51,101 bases of DNA, from the NCBI GenBank assembly GCA_947453125.1, contig CANGGC010000001.1, forward strand, positions 1 to 51,101, given 5' to 3'. The stretch's first letter is position 1. Each line of letters opens with the position of its first letter. Below the pieces are notes generated by a model, which saw nothing but the letters and a program-made list of their open reading frames with translations, did not search any database and had not been told where the DNA came from. This DNA comes from Planctomycetaceae bacterium. Lineage in GTDB: Bacteria > Planctomycetota > Planctomycetia > Pirellulales > UBA1268. The position numbers and the translations under genes were made by a program. Shown here in pieces: positions 16,705 through 24,926 of the stretch.

Positions 16705-18972
16705 TCACGCCGGAAACCGCTTCGCATTTCCAGTCCCTGAATCACTCACCCCGCTGAGCACGCAACCAGCGACACGGACACCGGCCGATCGGAGCCGATC
16801 AACCGCCGCCAGCGTCGCGGGGACACTGCTGAGGTCACGCATGGTGGCGATGATGGCGATGTCGCTTTGCCGCCCCATGATGAGTGTGTCGGCGTAGGCC
16901 AGCACGGGACCGGCATCGATGACGACATGATCGAAGGAATCGCGGAATCCCTGGATGATCCGGGGAAAATCCTGTCGGGAGAGCGCGGTGATCGCGTCAT
17001 AGTCGACAGCGCCCGACGTGACCGCAAACAACCCGTCGATCGCCGTCGGCTGGACAACTTCGTTGTTGGTGGTCTCGCCGCGGAGCAGCTCCGCCATCCC
17101 GGGAGTCGAAGCGTCGAGTTGGAGCGCCGTATGGACAGACGGATTCCGCAGACTCCCCTCGACCAGGAGTGTGCGGTGATCGGATCTGGCGATGCTGGCG
17201 GCCAGATTGGCTGCCAAGGACGACTTGCCCTCCCGGTCCCCGGCACTGGTCACGAGAATGACCCTCGCCGATTCGCGGTTTCCCTGGAGGATGAGGGTGC
17301 GGATGCTGTCGACGCTCTCTGCCAGACGGTACTCGTTGGCACGGCCACGCCTCGACTTGCCGACCCAGGGGATCGTTCCGATCACCCTGACGCCGATCCT
17401 TGACGGGATCTCCTCGGCATCTCCGAGCCTGTTCCGCAGGTACTCGAGGGCCACGACTACCCCACCACCGAACGTCAAACCGGCAAGTCCTGCGATCGCA
17501 GCGAGCATCAATCGCTTCAGGGTGTCGTTGCCGCCGGGCACCACGGCTTCCTCGAGGAGCGTGACCCGCGGGGGGGCAGTGAGATCGAGCGACGTCGCTT
17601 CGAGTTGGAGGCCGATCTGGTCGGTGACGCGGGCGAGTTGGTCGATTTCCCCCTTACGATTCTCGAGATCGGCATTGGCATTGCCGAGATCGACGACTTG
17701 TTTCGAGATGTCTTCGTAGGAGGTTCGCGCCTTCGCGATCGCCTTGACAAGCGTTTGCCGACGGAGGGCAAGTTCACGGGGACTGACGACCCCACCGGTC
17801 GCTGCCCCCCCCGACCCGATCACGCCGAGGATCTGGGGACGGAGTTTCGTCTTCGTCGCCTCGATCTGGCGGAGCATCTGCTGCCGCCGGCCGACCATCC
17901 GCCGCACCGCCGGCTCGTTCATCCCGCGGGCGCTCCGTTCGGCTTGGCCGAGAATCGCGTCGGTCACGGCGGCGATCTGGGATTCGAGCGCGCGGATCTC
18001 CGGTTCGCGGGAGAGCGCCGCTTCGATCATGTCATCCGACGCGAGCGCCTCGTCCGTGCCCTCACCCGCCCCGGCAGCATCCTCCCCATCGCCGGCAAAC
18101 TCTGCCGCCTCCCCCTTCCGGAGGTCGTAGACGGCGATCTCGGCCTCGAGTTTCTCCAGATCATTCTCGGCCTGCACCATACGGTTTCTTGCGGTGCCGA
18201 GCTGATCCATGAGGAGACCGCGCTGCGTCGCCACCTCAGAACTGTCGCGGGTGCCGAGGGTTCGGGCGAGGTCGTTGAAGGTCTCGCGCCGGCTACGCAA
18301 TTCAGTCTGATTCTCCTTGAACTTCTTCTCGAGTTGATCGCGGCGACCGAGCCGATCCTGGCGATCCTTGTTGACGATGTCGTCGAGGTAACAAGAGGTG
18401 ATCGCATTGAGGATCTTCGCGGTTTCCTCGGCGACCGCGCCGCGGAACTTCAACTGCATCACCTCCGAGTCGCCCTGCACGACCGGTTCGATCGTCCTGG
18501 CCAACCACGTCTGAGGATCGTCCTGTTCGGTGATCATCCGCAGCGACGAGATGCCCGGCTTCCGGAGGGCTGCATTGAGCACAACGGGGCTCCGGAGCAA
18601 CTGAAGTTGCGTCTTGCGATAGGCGTCGTACTCGGCGCTCCGCCCCTCGCTGAGGAGGGTCCCGCTGGCGCGAATCCGCAACCACACCACCGCCTCGTAG
18701 CCCCGGGGCAGGAAGAGCCAGACGGGAACCGCAACGGCGATCCCCGTCAAAAGCCCGAGCGCCAGGGCCGGCAGCCAGCGCCTCCGCAGGGCATGGAGCA
18801 GACGTTTGGTGTCGAGACCGCCTTCAGCGGCTGCATCGGCCGGCGCGACAGGAAAGGCCATGCCGGGGGAAACGGGCAGCGCCATCGCCGTATCACGCAC
18901 GGCGAGAGCCCCGACCGACGGCAGCGGCGCCTTGGGCTCAGTCGCGACGGCAACAGCAGCAGTTTCGCTCAT
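16705..18972 (-). CDS. Wzc-like polysaccharide chain-length / P-loop protein of the exosortase operon
   Basis: This 755-residue membrane protein combines a Wzz-type chain-length regulator with a cytoplasmic BY-kinase-like ATPase. A polar N-terminus of about 65 residues precedes the first membrane helix (about 68-90). A long coiled-coil-rich periplasmic part follows (about 200-470), with a second helix near 490-512 and then the P-loop domain. Walker A is SAGDREGKSS at 576-585. Walker A' reads LLVEGSLRNP, with E605-G606-S607 where BY-kinases have Asp-Ala-Asp. Walker B is VVIDAGP with D686. The C-terminus lacks the tyrosine cluster of classical autokinases. It may thus be an ATP-binding co-polymerase rather than an active tyrosine kinase. 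It lies between the exosortase and EpsI genes. Confidence 0.88.
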   Translation of the reverse strand: MSETAAVAVATEPKAPLPSVGALAVRDTAMALPVSPGMAFPVAPADAAAEGGLDTKRLLHALRRRWLPALALGLLTGIAVAVPVWLFLPRGYEAVVWLRIRASGTLLSEGRSAEYDAYRKTQLQLLRSPVVLNAALRKPGISSLRMITEQDDPQTWLARTIEPVVQGDSEVMQLKFRGAVAEETAKILNAITSCYLDDIVNKDRQDRLGRRDQLEKKFKENQTELRSRRETFNDLARTLGTRDSSEVATQRGLLMDQLGTARNRMVQAENDLEKLEAEIAVYDLRKGEAAEFAGDGEDAAGAGEGTDEALASDDMIEAALSREPEIRALESQIAAVTDAILGQAERSARGMNEPAVRRMVGRRQQMLRQIEATKTKLRPQILGVIGSGGAATGGVVSPRELALRRQTLVKAIAKARTSYEDISKQVVDLGNANADLENRKGEIDQLARVTDQIGLQLEATSLDLTAPPRVTLLEEAVVPGGNDTLKRLMLAAIAGLAGLTFGGGVVVALEYLRNRLGDAEEIPSRIGVRVIGTIPWVGKSRRGRANEYRLAESVDSIRTLILQGNRESARVILVTSAGDREGKSSLAANLAASIARSDHRTLLVEGSLRNPSVHTALQLDASTPGMAELLRGETTNNEVVQPTAIDGLFAVTSGAVDYDAITALSRQDFPRIIQGFRDSFDHVVIDAGPVLAYADTLIMGRQSDIAIIATMRDLSSVPATLAAVDRLRSAGVRVAGCVLSGVSDSGTGNAKRFPA

Positions 18973-19044
18973 GGAGGCGATACCTGGGATCGGAAACGGG
19001 ATTCACGAACGAGAATCTTGCCATCAACCGGCCCGGCCACCGCG

Positions 19045-20406
19045 TCAGCCTTTTCTCGGCGGAAACCCGACCACGGGCCCCGCGTTCCCTCTGCTCTTGC
19101 CAGCGGCACTCCCGTTCGCCTTGGCAGCGATCGGGCCGAGGCCGAGAACGGCGGGGGCGGCGGCCGTCTTGGCCTTGCGACCGGCAGACTCCGGAGCCGC
19201 CGTGGCCGAGTGGCCGAGAACAGCAGGCCCTTCGATCTCCGCAAGGAAAACGTTCGAGAGGATGTACTGTTCGGCCCACAGCATGGCCATGGCCATCGGC
19301 ATCATCACCAGACCCGCCCAGTCGTGGAACACACGCTCCGCGAACTCGGTATCAGCAACCTGATAGAGGACTCCCGTGACCGTGATCCGGATCGAGTTGA
19401 CCGCCAGCGCGATCGGAATGGCACTGGAAAGGATGATGGCGTTTTCCCACCACGAGCGGCGACCTACCATCACCAGCCCGACTGACAACGCGCAGAAAAT
19501 CGTCAACATTCGCAGCCCGCTGCAGGCATCGACGACACCGAGGTGCATCTCGCCGATGACGATCTGATTACCCTCGCGGTAAGCTTCGAGCCCCAGCGTC
19601 TGGAGGGCGAACGTACTGACCATCGTGGCCGTTGTCTGGAGCGGCCCGAGGAGGTAACGCGTTGCTTCGTCGGGGAGCGGATACATGAAGATGAGAAACA
19701 TCAGCGGGGCCCACGCCCACCGGAACACGCTCCAACCACCGAGGAGAATGAAAACTCCACAGATGGCGGGGACAAACGTGTACATATCGATCGTCACGAT
19801 CCGGTAGCTGGCCGCGAAAAGTCGCAATCCCAACGCGGCGGCGAGGAGCAACAACCCCGCCAACCGAGCCGAGAACGCCACCGGTGCCGCGATCGGCTGC
19901 CGCCACCAGAAGAGGAGGGCCGCCGAAAACAGCGGCACGATCCACCCGTGGGCGTACTGGGGGTTGGCCCAAGCGATGTAGGCGTTGGTGAGGCCGGGCA
20001 GATAGCTGTAGACGAGCAGGCCGGTAAAAATCGCGATCATGATCATCGTCGTGCGCTGGAACGGATCGCGCATGTCGACGCGGAATTCAGACCACTTCCG
20101 TTTCAGCTGACTGAAGAACTCTTCCTCGTCGTCGGCCACGGCGGCCCGCGACTGGGCGGAAAACTGCGGCAGGGCCGTGCCGTTGGCGGGAACGGCGCCC
20201 CCTGCAGCAGACGACACCTCCACCGCCAGAGCAGCTTCGGCACCGATGGCAGCCATCTCTTCGCCGCCCACCACAACGGGTTCCTGATCCGTCACCGCGA
20301 CGTCGCCGGCAACCGAGGGCTGGACCGCGGCTGGCTTGGCCCTGCTCGGAGCGGCAGCCGGGCCGAGGGGATTTTTTGGCCCAAGGCCGACAATGAGTGG
20401 TTTCAT
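19045..20406 (-). CDS. Exosortase
   Basis: This is a multi-helix membrane cysteine protease predicted to cleave C-terminal sorting signals of surface proteins. The 453-residue protein has a long cytoplasmic N-terminal extension (about 118 residues, Ala/Pro/Val-rich then acidic DDEEEFF), about eight membrane helices and a polar C-terminal tail. The catalytic triad is visible: C295 in VVDACSGLRM, R340 in NSIRITVTG and H361 in FHDWAGL. The segments ANPQYAHGWIVPLF and FMYPLPDE also match the family. The terminal extensions are longer than usual, and both contain a VGLGP/LGLGP motif. It is the first gene of the EPS operon and is followed after 72 bases by the Wzc-like gene. The exosortase subtype cannot be decided from sequence by eye. 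Confidence 0.95.
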   Translation of the reverse strand: MKPLIVGLGPKNPLGPAAAPSRAKPAAVQPSVAGDVAVTDQEPVVVGGEEMAAIGAEAALAVEVSSAAGGAVPANGTALPQFSAQSRAAVADDEEEFFSQLKRKWSEFRVDMRDPFQRTTMIMIAIFTGLLVYSYLPGLTNAYIAWANPQYAHGWIVPLFSAALLFWWRQPIAAPVAFSARLAGLLLLAAALGLRLFAASYRIVTIDMYTFVPAICGVFILLGGWSVFRWAWAPLMFLIFMYPLPDEATRYLLGPLQTTATMVSTFALQTLGLEAYREGNQIVIGEMHLGVVDACSGLRMLTIFCALSVGLVMVGRRSWWENAIILSSAIPIALAVNSIRITVTGVLYQVADTEFAERVFHDWAGLVMMPMAMAMLWAEQYILSNVFLAEIEGPAVLGHSATAAPESAGRKAKTAAAPAVLGLGPIAAKANGSAAGKSRGNAGPVVGFPPRKG

Positions 20407-20424
20407 GCAACACCCTAACCTGGA

Positions 20425-20439
20425 GTCAGAAAACCTGAC
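20425..20439 (-). promoter_or_regulatory. Operator-like inverted repeat upstream of the exosortase operon
   Basis: GTCAG-AAAAC-CTGAC is a perfect 5-bp inverted repeat with a 5-base spacer, placed just downstream of the predicted -10 box and 18 bases before the exosortase start codon. That position would suit a repressor site. The binding protein is unknown. Confidence 0.35.
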
Positions 20440-20450
20440 ACTCAGAGGAA

Positions 20451-20480
20451 AGTATACACGATCGGGGAGGCCGATCTCAC
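20451..20480 (-). promoter_or_regulatory. Predicted sigma-70-type promoter of the exosortase operon
   Basis: Reading leftward, GTGAGA (four of six to TTGACA, at 20475-20480) is followed after 18 bases by TATACT (five of six to TATAAT, at 20451-20456). The start codon of the exosortase lies 44 bases further. The -10 is good, the -35 moderate. Confidence 0.4.
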
Positions 20481-20535
20481 GCGTCCACGACGCAGGCCCA
20501 AGAGGCCAAAAACCGCCTTGGACGCTTTCCGGAAA

Positions 20536-21642
20536 TCATCCCACGACCACCCGCCACAGCCATCGCCAGGCCAGTAGAAAAGCCGCCGTGGCCACCATCA
20601 GATCCCCCCCCGAGAGCCCCCGCCGCTGCAAATTCCGGGCAATCGGCTCGATCAGGCGGGAAAGAAACGGCCCCCGATCGCCGGCCGCCTCCGACCTTGA
20701 AACAGCCACTGGCCCGGGCTCGTTGAGCGGGGATGATCCGGGATCGATCGATGACGGCGGTTCTCCTTCGGGTGACGCCAAAACCGATCGGATCGATTCC
20801 GAAAACTCTCCCGTCGTCAAATCGGCGCTGTCGCCATCCCCCGCGGGGGTGGCGGGAGGAACAAGCGACGCCAACAACGCCCGAAGCCAGCCGACGACTG
20901 GTCGCAGCAGCGCGATGCACGCTGCGGCCTGCCACCCCAGGATGGCTCCAACGAGCATCAACCCCTGACGCCCCGCGGGCGTGGAAGAGCCCCCAAGCAA
21001 AGCGCCGCAGGCCAGTCCGCAAGCGGCGATTCCGAGTCCACGCCCCGGCCCTCGGCCCATCCAAGCCGGTCCCTCGATGCCGATCCCGACCGGGAGCAAC
21101 GCATTCCAGCCGACGACGATCGCCAGCGTGATACCGAAGGCCATGCGGCTCCAACGGGCCGGCACGACGCGTCCGTCGGTCTCCACCGCTGCCCCGAGAA
21201 GAAGATTGAAGAGGAGCCAGCCGTGGAGGATCGCGACGGCGATGAGGAGCGGGTCGGGACGGAGGAGAAGGTTGTCGGCGCCGGGGCGACCGACACCGAA
21301 CGCCACCCCAGGAAGCGTGCGGCCCCCCGAAAGGAGTTCAGCGGCGGCAACCCCGCCGATGACAACCGCCCCGACCGCCTCCACGAGCGGATACCTGGCG
21401 GCAATCATCGCGCCGCAGTCGCGACAACGGCCACCGAGCAGCAGCCACCCGAGTACCGGGACGTTGTCATGCCAGCGGATGGCCGATCCGCACGACGGGC
21501 AGTGGGATCCTCCATGCACGACCGACTCACCACGCGGTAGACGATGGACCACGACGTTGAGGAAACTGCCGAGATTGCCCCCGATCACGAGGAGCAATCC
21601 GATCACTACAAGGTCTGTCAGAGGAATGATCCACTCGACCAT
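20536..21642 (-). CDS. Prepilin peptidase (A24 family) with unusual C-terminal half
   Basis: This membrane aspartic peptidase is predicted to cleave type IV prepilins or pseudopilins. The 368-residue protein starts with a helix (about 9-28) and the family motif GSFLNVVVHRLPRG. The cytoplasmic zinc-binding C48-x2-C51 ... C73-x2-C76 site and YPLVEA follow. The first catalytic aspartate appears to be D156 in ETDGRVVP. The second, normally in GxGD, is not obvious. The segment AGRQGLMLVGAILGWQ (223-238) looks like the right place but lacks Asp, while a GGD (345-347) occurs about 110 residues later in the last helix after a polar insertion (about 258-338). The ATG at 21642 was chosen because it starts directly before the first helix. 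It is divergent from the flippase-like gene. Confidence 0.85.
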   Translation of the reverse strand: MVEWIIPLTDLVVIGLLLVIGGNLGSFLNVVVHRLPRGESVVHGGSHCPSCGSAIRWHDNVPVLGWLLLGGRCRDCGAMIAARYPLVEAVGAVVIGGVAAAELLSGGRTLPGVAFGVGRPGADNLLLRPDPLLIAVAILHGWLLFNLLLGAAVETDGRVVPARWSRMAFGITLAIVVGWNALLPVGIGIEGPAWMGRGPGRGLGIAACGLACGALLGGSSTPAGRQGLMLVGAILGWQAAACIALLRPVVGWLRALLASLVPPATPAGDGDSADLTTGEFSESIRSVLASPEGEPPSSIDPGSSPLNEPGPVAVSRSEAAGDRGPFLSRLIEPIARNLQRRGLSGGDLMVATAAFLLAWRWLWRVVVG

Positions 21643-21871
21643 CACGGTCCCCGTCCTGTCGACGTACTCACCGATTCGACACGGGCCGTGATCCAACCTG
21701 GCCCGCCGCTCGATGCGGCGGCAGGCCCCGAAAAACCGAAGCTTTTCGGAATTGACCCACGGCGAACGATGCCCTCGGATGGCTTTGTCCAAGGAAAGAA
21801 TAGATTACTCACTCGGCAGCCTGAATGACTTCGATCTCCCCATCGGCCCCTTCACTCCAGGGAAGACACTG

Positions 21872-22927
21872 ATGCCAGAACGTCCGGGACACTCCCTTCC
21901 CCCCGCTCCCGAGCCGGCTCCCGGGAGTACCGGCCGGACTCGGCGGGCTGTCGGGATGCTTCTCCGGATTGTGGGCACCGTCGCGCTCATGGCGCTGACG
22001 CTCCGCAACATCGATTGGCCCCGGCTCCTCGAGTTGTTTGAGACCGTCGATTGGCGTTGGTGGGGGGCCGGTTTGGGGCTCGGGCTGGTCGTGCAGTGCC
22101 TCGCCGCCATCCGCTGGGCGGTGCTGGCCCGCCCGATCGGATTCCGCGAGCCAGTGACGGTGTTCATCCGCCGATTCTTCGAGGGGCAATTCTTCAGCCT
22201 CTGCCTGCCGACATCGATCGGCGGCGACGTGGTCAAGGCCTACCGTCTCTCCGCGACGACGCGCGGTCGGGTCCTGGCCGGCTGCACCGTCCTCGCCGAC
22301 CGGCTCGCCGGTCTCTCGGCCCTGGGGGTGATCGCGATCACGGCCCTGATCAGCAACCAGTCCTCTCTCCCCCTCCTCCCCACACTGCTGATCGGCGCCG
22401 TGCTCCTCGTCGCCGTGCTGTTGCCGGCGAGACTGATCGTCGGCCATCTCGATGCCCTCGCGAAGTTCCTTCCGTCCAACCCCGCCGTGCAGGGCGTCGT
22501 GGCCGGCCTCCTTCCTTACCAACAGAGGCCGGGGTTGATCCTCTCGGCGATCACCTGGAGCCTACTTGTGCAGATGGGCGGGGCACTGGTGGTCGACGCG
22601 GTCGGAAAGTCGATCGGAACCGATCTCCCCGTCTCTTTTTGGTTCGCGGCCGTGCCGCTGGTGGCCCTGGCGATGGTCCTTCCCATCAGCATCAGCGGTG
22701 TCGGCATCCGCGAGGGAGGCCTGGCCGTTCTTCTCGCCCCCTACGGCGTCCCTCCAGAGAAGGCCGTGGCGATCGGAATGCTCTGGTTTCTCGTCACGAT
22801 CGTCAGCGGCCTCGTCGGGGGAGTGATGTTCCTGGCCGACCGCCATCCCAGCCCCGCTTTCGATGCCGGTGGAAGTGGCCTCTCCCCCTCACCGCAAACG
22901 GACGCCCCCGCCACCGGCGGCCGCTGA
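21872..22927 (+). CDS. LPG synthase-type (UPF0104) integral membrane protein
   Basis: This 351-residue polytopic membrane protein belongs to the lysylphosphatidylglycerol synthase transmembrane/AglD-like family, often a lipid flippase or lipid-linked sugar transporter. It has about seven to eight hydrophobic helices. Family-type motifs are RWAVLARPIG, FEGQFFSLCLPTSIGGDVVKAYRL, ADRLAGL and the late SISGVGIREGGL. The ATG at 21872 has AGGGAAG upstream; a longer frame upstream lacks a signal or helix. No catalytic aminoacyl-transfer domain is attached, so LPG synthesis itself is not predicted. It ends 39 bases into the convergent nudix gene. Substrate unknown. Confidence 0.85.
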   Translation: MPERPGHSLPPAPEPAPGSTGRTRRAVGMLLRIVGTVALMALTLRNIDWPRLLELFETVDWRWWGAGLGLGLVVQCLAAIRWAVLARPIGFREPVTVFIRRFFEGQFFSLCLPTSIGGDVVKAYRLSATTRGRVLAGCTVLADRLAGLSALGVIAITALISNQSSLPLLPTLLIGAVLLVAVLLPARLIVGHLDALAKFLPSNPAVQGVVAGLLPYQQRPGLILSAITWSLLVQMGGALVVDAVGKSIGTDLPVSFWFAAVPLVALAMVLPISISGVGIREGGLAVLLAPYGVPPEKAVAIGMLWFLVTIVSGLVGGVMFLADRHPSPAFDAGGSGLSPSPQTDAPATGGR

Positions 22928-23473
22928 TCGGCGGCCGAGGGCATCGACCAGCAACAAGCCAGCCACCGTCTTGGCATCGTCGATCGCACCGTCCAGACAC
23001 ATCCCGATTGCCTCCTCCCAACGAACGATCCGGACCCGGATCTGTTCCCCTGGTTCAAGATCCTGTTCGCCGGGCTCGAGCCCCTCTGCGATGAACAGGT
23101 GCATCCGTTCGCGGAGAATCCCCGGTGACATCCAGAACGCACCAGCCGCCGTGAGCCGGTGCGATCGGTAGCCGGTCTCCTCGGCGAGTTCACGGGCGGC
23201 GGCAGACTCGAGCGACTCGACCCGATCGAGGGTGCCGGCTGGCAACTCCAAGAGAGTCCGGCCGACCGCCACCCGGACGACCTCGACGAGACAGACTTCG
23301 ACGGGCGAAAGGAGCGGCACGACAACCACGCTGCCCGGATGTTCGATCACGTCGCGCACCCGCCCCGCCCCGCCCGGGCCCGGTTCGTGGCGACGGACGA
23401 CACGGAATCGCGTCGCCTCCAACAGCACCTCGCCGGGCCCGCCGGGCTCCATCCCCGCGCTCGCATCGCTCAT
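22889..23473 (-). CDS. NUDIX hydrolase, ADP-ribose pyrophosphatase-like
   Basis: This 194-residue hydrolase cleaves a nucleoside diphosphate linked to another group, probably ADP-ribose. The nudix box is complete: from G80 (GTLDRVE) through REL-AEE-TGY at about 94-102, matching GX5EX7REUXEEXGU. A proline residue and ELPAG just before it are typical of ADP-ribose pyrophosphatases, as is the following FWMSPGILRERMHLFIAEGL. The ATG at 23473 overlaps the stop of the ygfZ-like gene by four bases (ATGA) and has GGAGGTG seven bases upstream, so the two are translated together. Its last 39 bases overlap the end of the convergent membrane protein gene. Confidence 0.93.
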   Translation of the reverse strand: MSDASAGMEPGGPGEVLLEATRFRVVRRHEPGPGGAGRVRDVIEHPGSVVVVPLLSPVEVCLVEVVRVAVGRTLLELPAGTLDRVESLESAAARELAEETGYRSHRLTAAGAFWMSPGILRERMHLFIAEGLEPGEQDLEPGEQIRVRIVRWEEAIGMCLDGAIDDAKTVAGLLLVDALGRRSAAAGGGGVRLR

Positions 23474-24573
23474 GCCACACCTCCCGATGTCCCTCGTGAC
23501 AGAGGCAGTTGCACCCACCGGGCGGGCACCCCCGCGACCTCCAACTCAACCCCCGCGGCCAAGGCCTGCGTCCGCATCAGGCCGAGTCCCAGCCATTCAC
23601 CGAGCCGGGGTGACGGGCCAGCCGAAGTGATCGTACCGACCGCGTCCAGCGCCCCACGGATCGTCACCGTTGCGCCTGGCCCCGCCGCAGGCCCCGCCGA
23701 CACATCGGCCGCCGTGACGATTCCCACGAAGCGCCGGTTGACATGGCCGAGAGCGTCGAGCCTGGCCACCGTCTCCTGCCCGAGATAACACCCTTTCGTG
23801 AACGAGATCGCAGCACCGTCGCGGCCGAACTCCTGGGGGAGCGCGCGTGGGGGCACATCGCAGGGAGACGGACGCCCCTCTTCGCGCCGCACCGCCTCGA
23901 GGGCTGCGGCCGATGCCTCAACGATCCCTTCGCCCCGCCATCGATCGACCAACCGCGTGGCATCGTCGCGCGGCACGACCACGAGGTACGACCCCGGCCC
24001 CAGCCACTCCCCCTGGAGGATCGCCGCCGGGATCCCCGCACAGTGCCCCGGCAGGATGCCGGCAGCAACATCGGCCACGCGGCTGTGCTGGGGGGCCATC
24101 AGCGCCAGAGGCGATACCTCCCGACCGGGCAAATCATCGGCGATTCTGGCCGGCGGGGACGCCTCGCGCTGGAGCCAGGCGCCAGCCGCCGGCCCGGCGA
24201 GGAACAGCGTGGCGAAGCGATCGGACGCGTCGACGATCTCCAGCCGCTCGCGGATGTGGTAGCGGTCGAGGTGCGTTGCCAGCGACCATCCTTTGCCGTC
24301 CCCATCCGGGGGCGGGTCGGCGTCGATCCACACGCCGTCGGCCATCCTCAGGATCGTGGCCCAGAGCAGCACCTGCCCCCGCGCGTCAGGGAAGAAGGCC
24401 TCGGTGCCGGCCCCGGGAGCGAGCGCCGCAAGGGGTGCGGTGCAGAAACCGTCGACAAACCGCACGGCATCCTCCCCCACCACGAAAATGATGCGGCGGT
24501 GGCCGGCATATCCCCAGGCGAGATGGTCGAGGAGGTCGCGGTAGCCGTCCGGAGCGATGCTGACAGGGGCCAT
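23470..24573 (-). CDS. ygfZ: YgfZ/GcvT-family folate-binding protein
   Basis: This 367-residue folate-binding protein is of the IbaG/YgfZ type that supports iron-sulfur cluster assembly or repair. The diagnostic motif KGCYLGQE lies near residue 265. The N-terminal GcvT-like domain has FVDGFCTAPLAALAPG and AFFPDARGQVLLWATI. The C-terminal part contains GLGLMRTQAL. These are YgfZ features rather than those of the glycine cleavage T-protein, and no gcvH or gcvP is nearby. The ATG at 24573 was chosen to start at APVSIAPDG; upstream sequence looks like a leader. It is divergent from the XRE-type gene and coupled to the nudix gene downstream. Confidence 0.9.
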   Translation of the reverse strand: MAPVSIAPDGYRDLLDHLAWGYAGHRRIIFVVGEDAVRFVDGFCTAPLAALAPGAGTEAFFPDARGQVLLWATILRMADGVWIDADPPPDGDGKGWSLATHLDRYHIRERLEIVDASDRFATLFLAGPAAGAWLQREASPPARIADDLPGREVSPLALMAPQHSRVADVAAGILPGHCAGIPAAILQGEWLGPGSYLVVVPRDDATRLVDRWRGEGIVEASAAALEAVRREEGRPSPCDVPPRALPQEFGRDGAAISFTKGCYLGQETVARLDALGHVNRRFVGIVTAADVSAGPAAGPGATVTIRGALDAVGTITSAGPSPRLGEWLGLGLMRTQALAAGVELEVAGVPARWVQLPLSRGTSGGVA

Positions 24574-24926
24574 GGGGTGGTCTCGGGGAATGCGGAGGGG
24601 GGGAGAGGAATCGGTGTCGGAGCCGAACCGGGCGCCGCGGTGGGAAAAAAGTTCCTGTTCCGCGCGAACGAGCACGCCCCCTCCGGCGTATTGGTTCCTG
24701 TCACGTCCCCCGTGGGATGTGGCCGGTGACGGATGGTCGGCACATCCGACTTGCCGCTGCCGGTAGAGTTATCCAGTCGGGTCCCCCTGGCAAGGCAGGA
24801 TCCGGTTCTGGCGAGCGGCGTCCGCGCCGGCCCATTTCTTACGTGCTCGCTGTACCCCCGTTCGATGGCCCGCGCTCCCGGTGCGCCTTCGCGTCGGAGG
24901 CCCAGGAACTGCAGGAGGATTCCACC
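24574..24926. promoter_or_regulatory. 353-bp divergent intergenic region between ygfZ and the XRE-type gene
   Basis: No gene is supported. The plus frame is open through much of it, but its composition is unlike a protein. The only strong signal is the AGGAGG at about 24914-24919, seven bases before the ATG at 24927, which fixes that start. No convincing -35/-10 pair was found on either strand. Confidence 0.35.

Noticed and set aside
17605..19485. Long plus-strand frame opposite the Wzc-like and exosortase genes
   Set aside because: Composition is Arg/Pro/Leu/His-rich and it matches no family; both minus-strand genes have clear motifs.
24717..24926. Longer N-terminus for the XRE-type protein
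   Set aside because: The ATG at 24927 has an AGGAGG at seven bases; upstream residues have no coding character.
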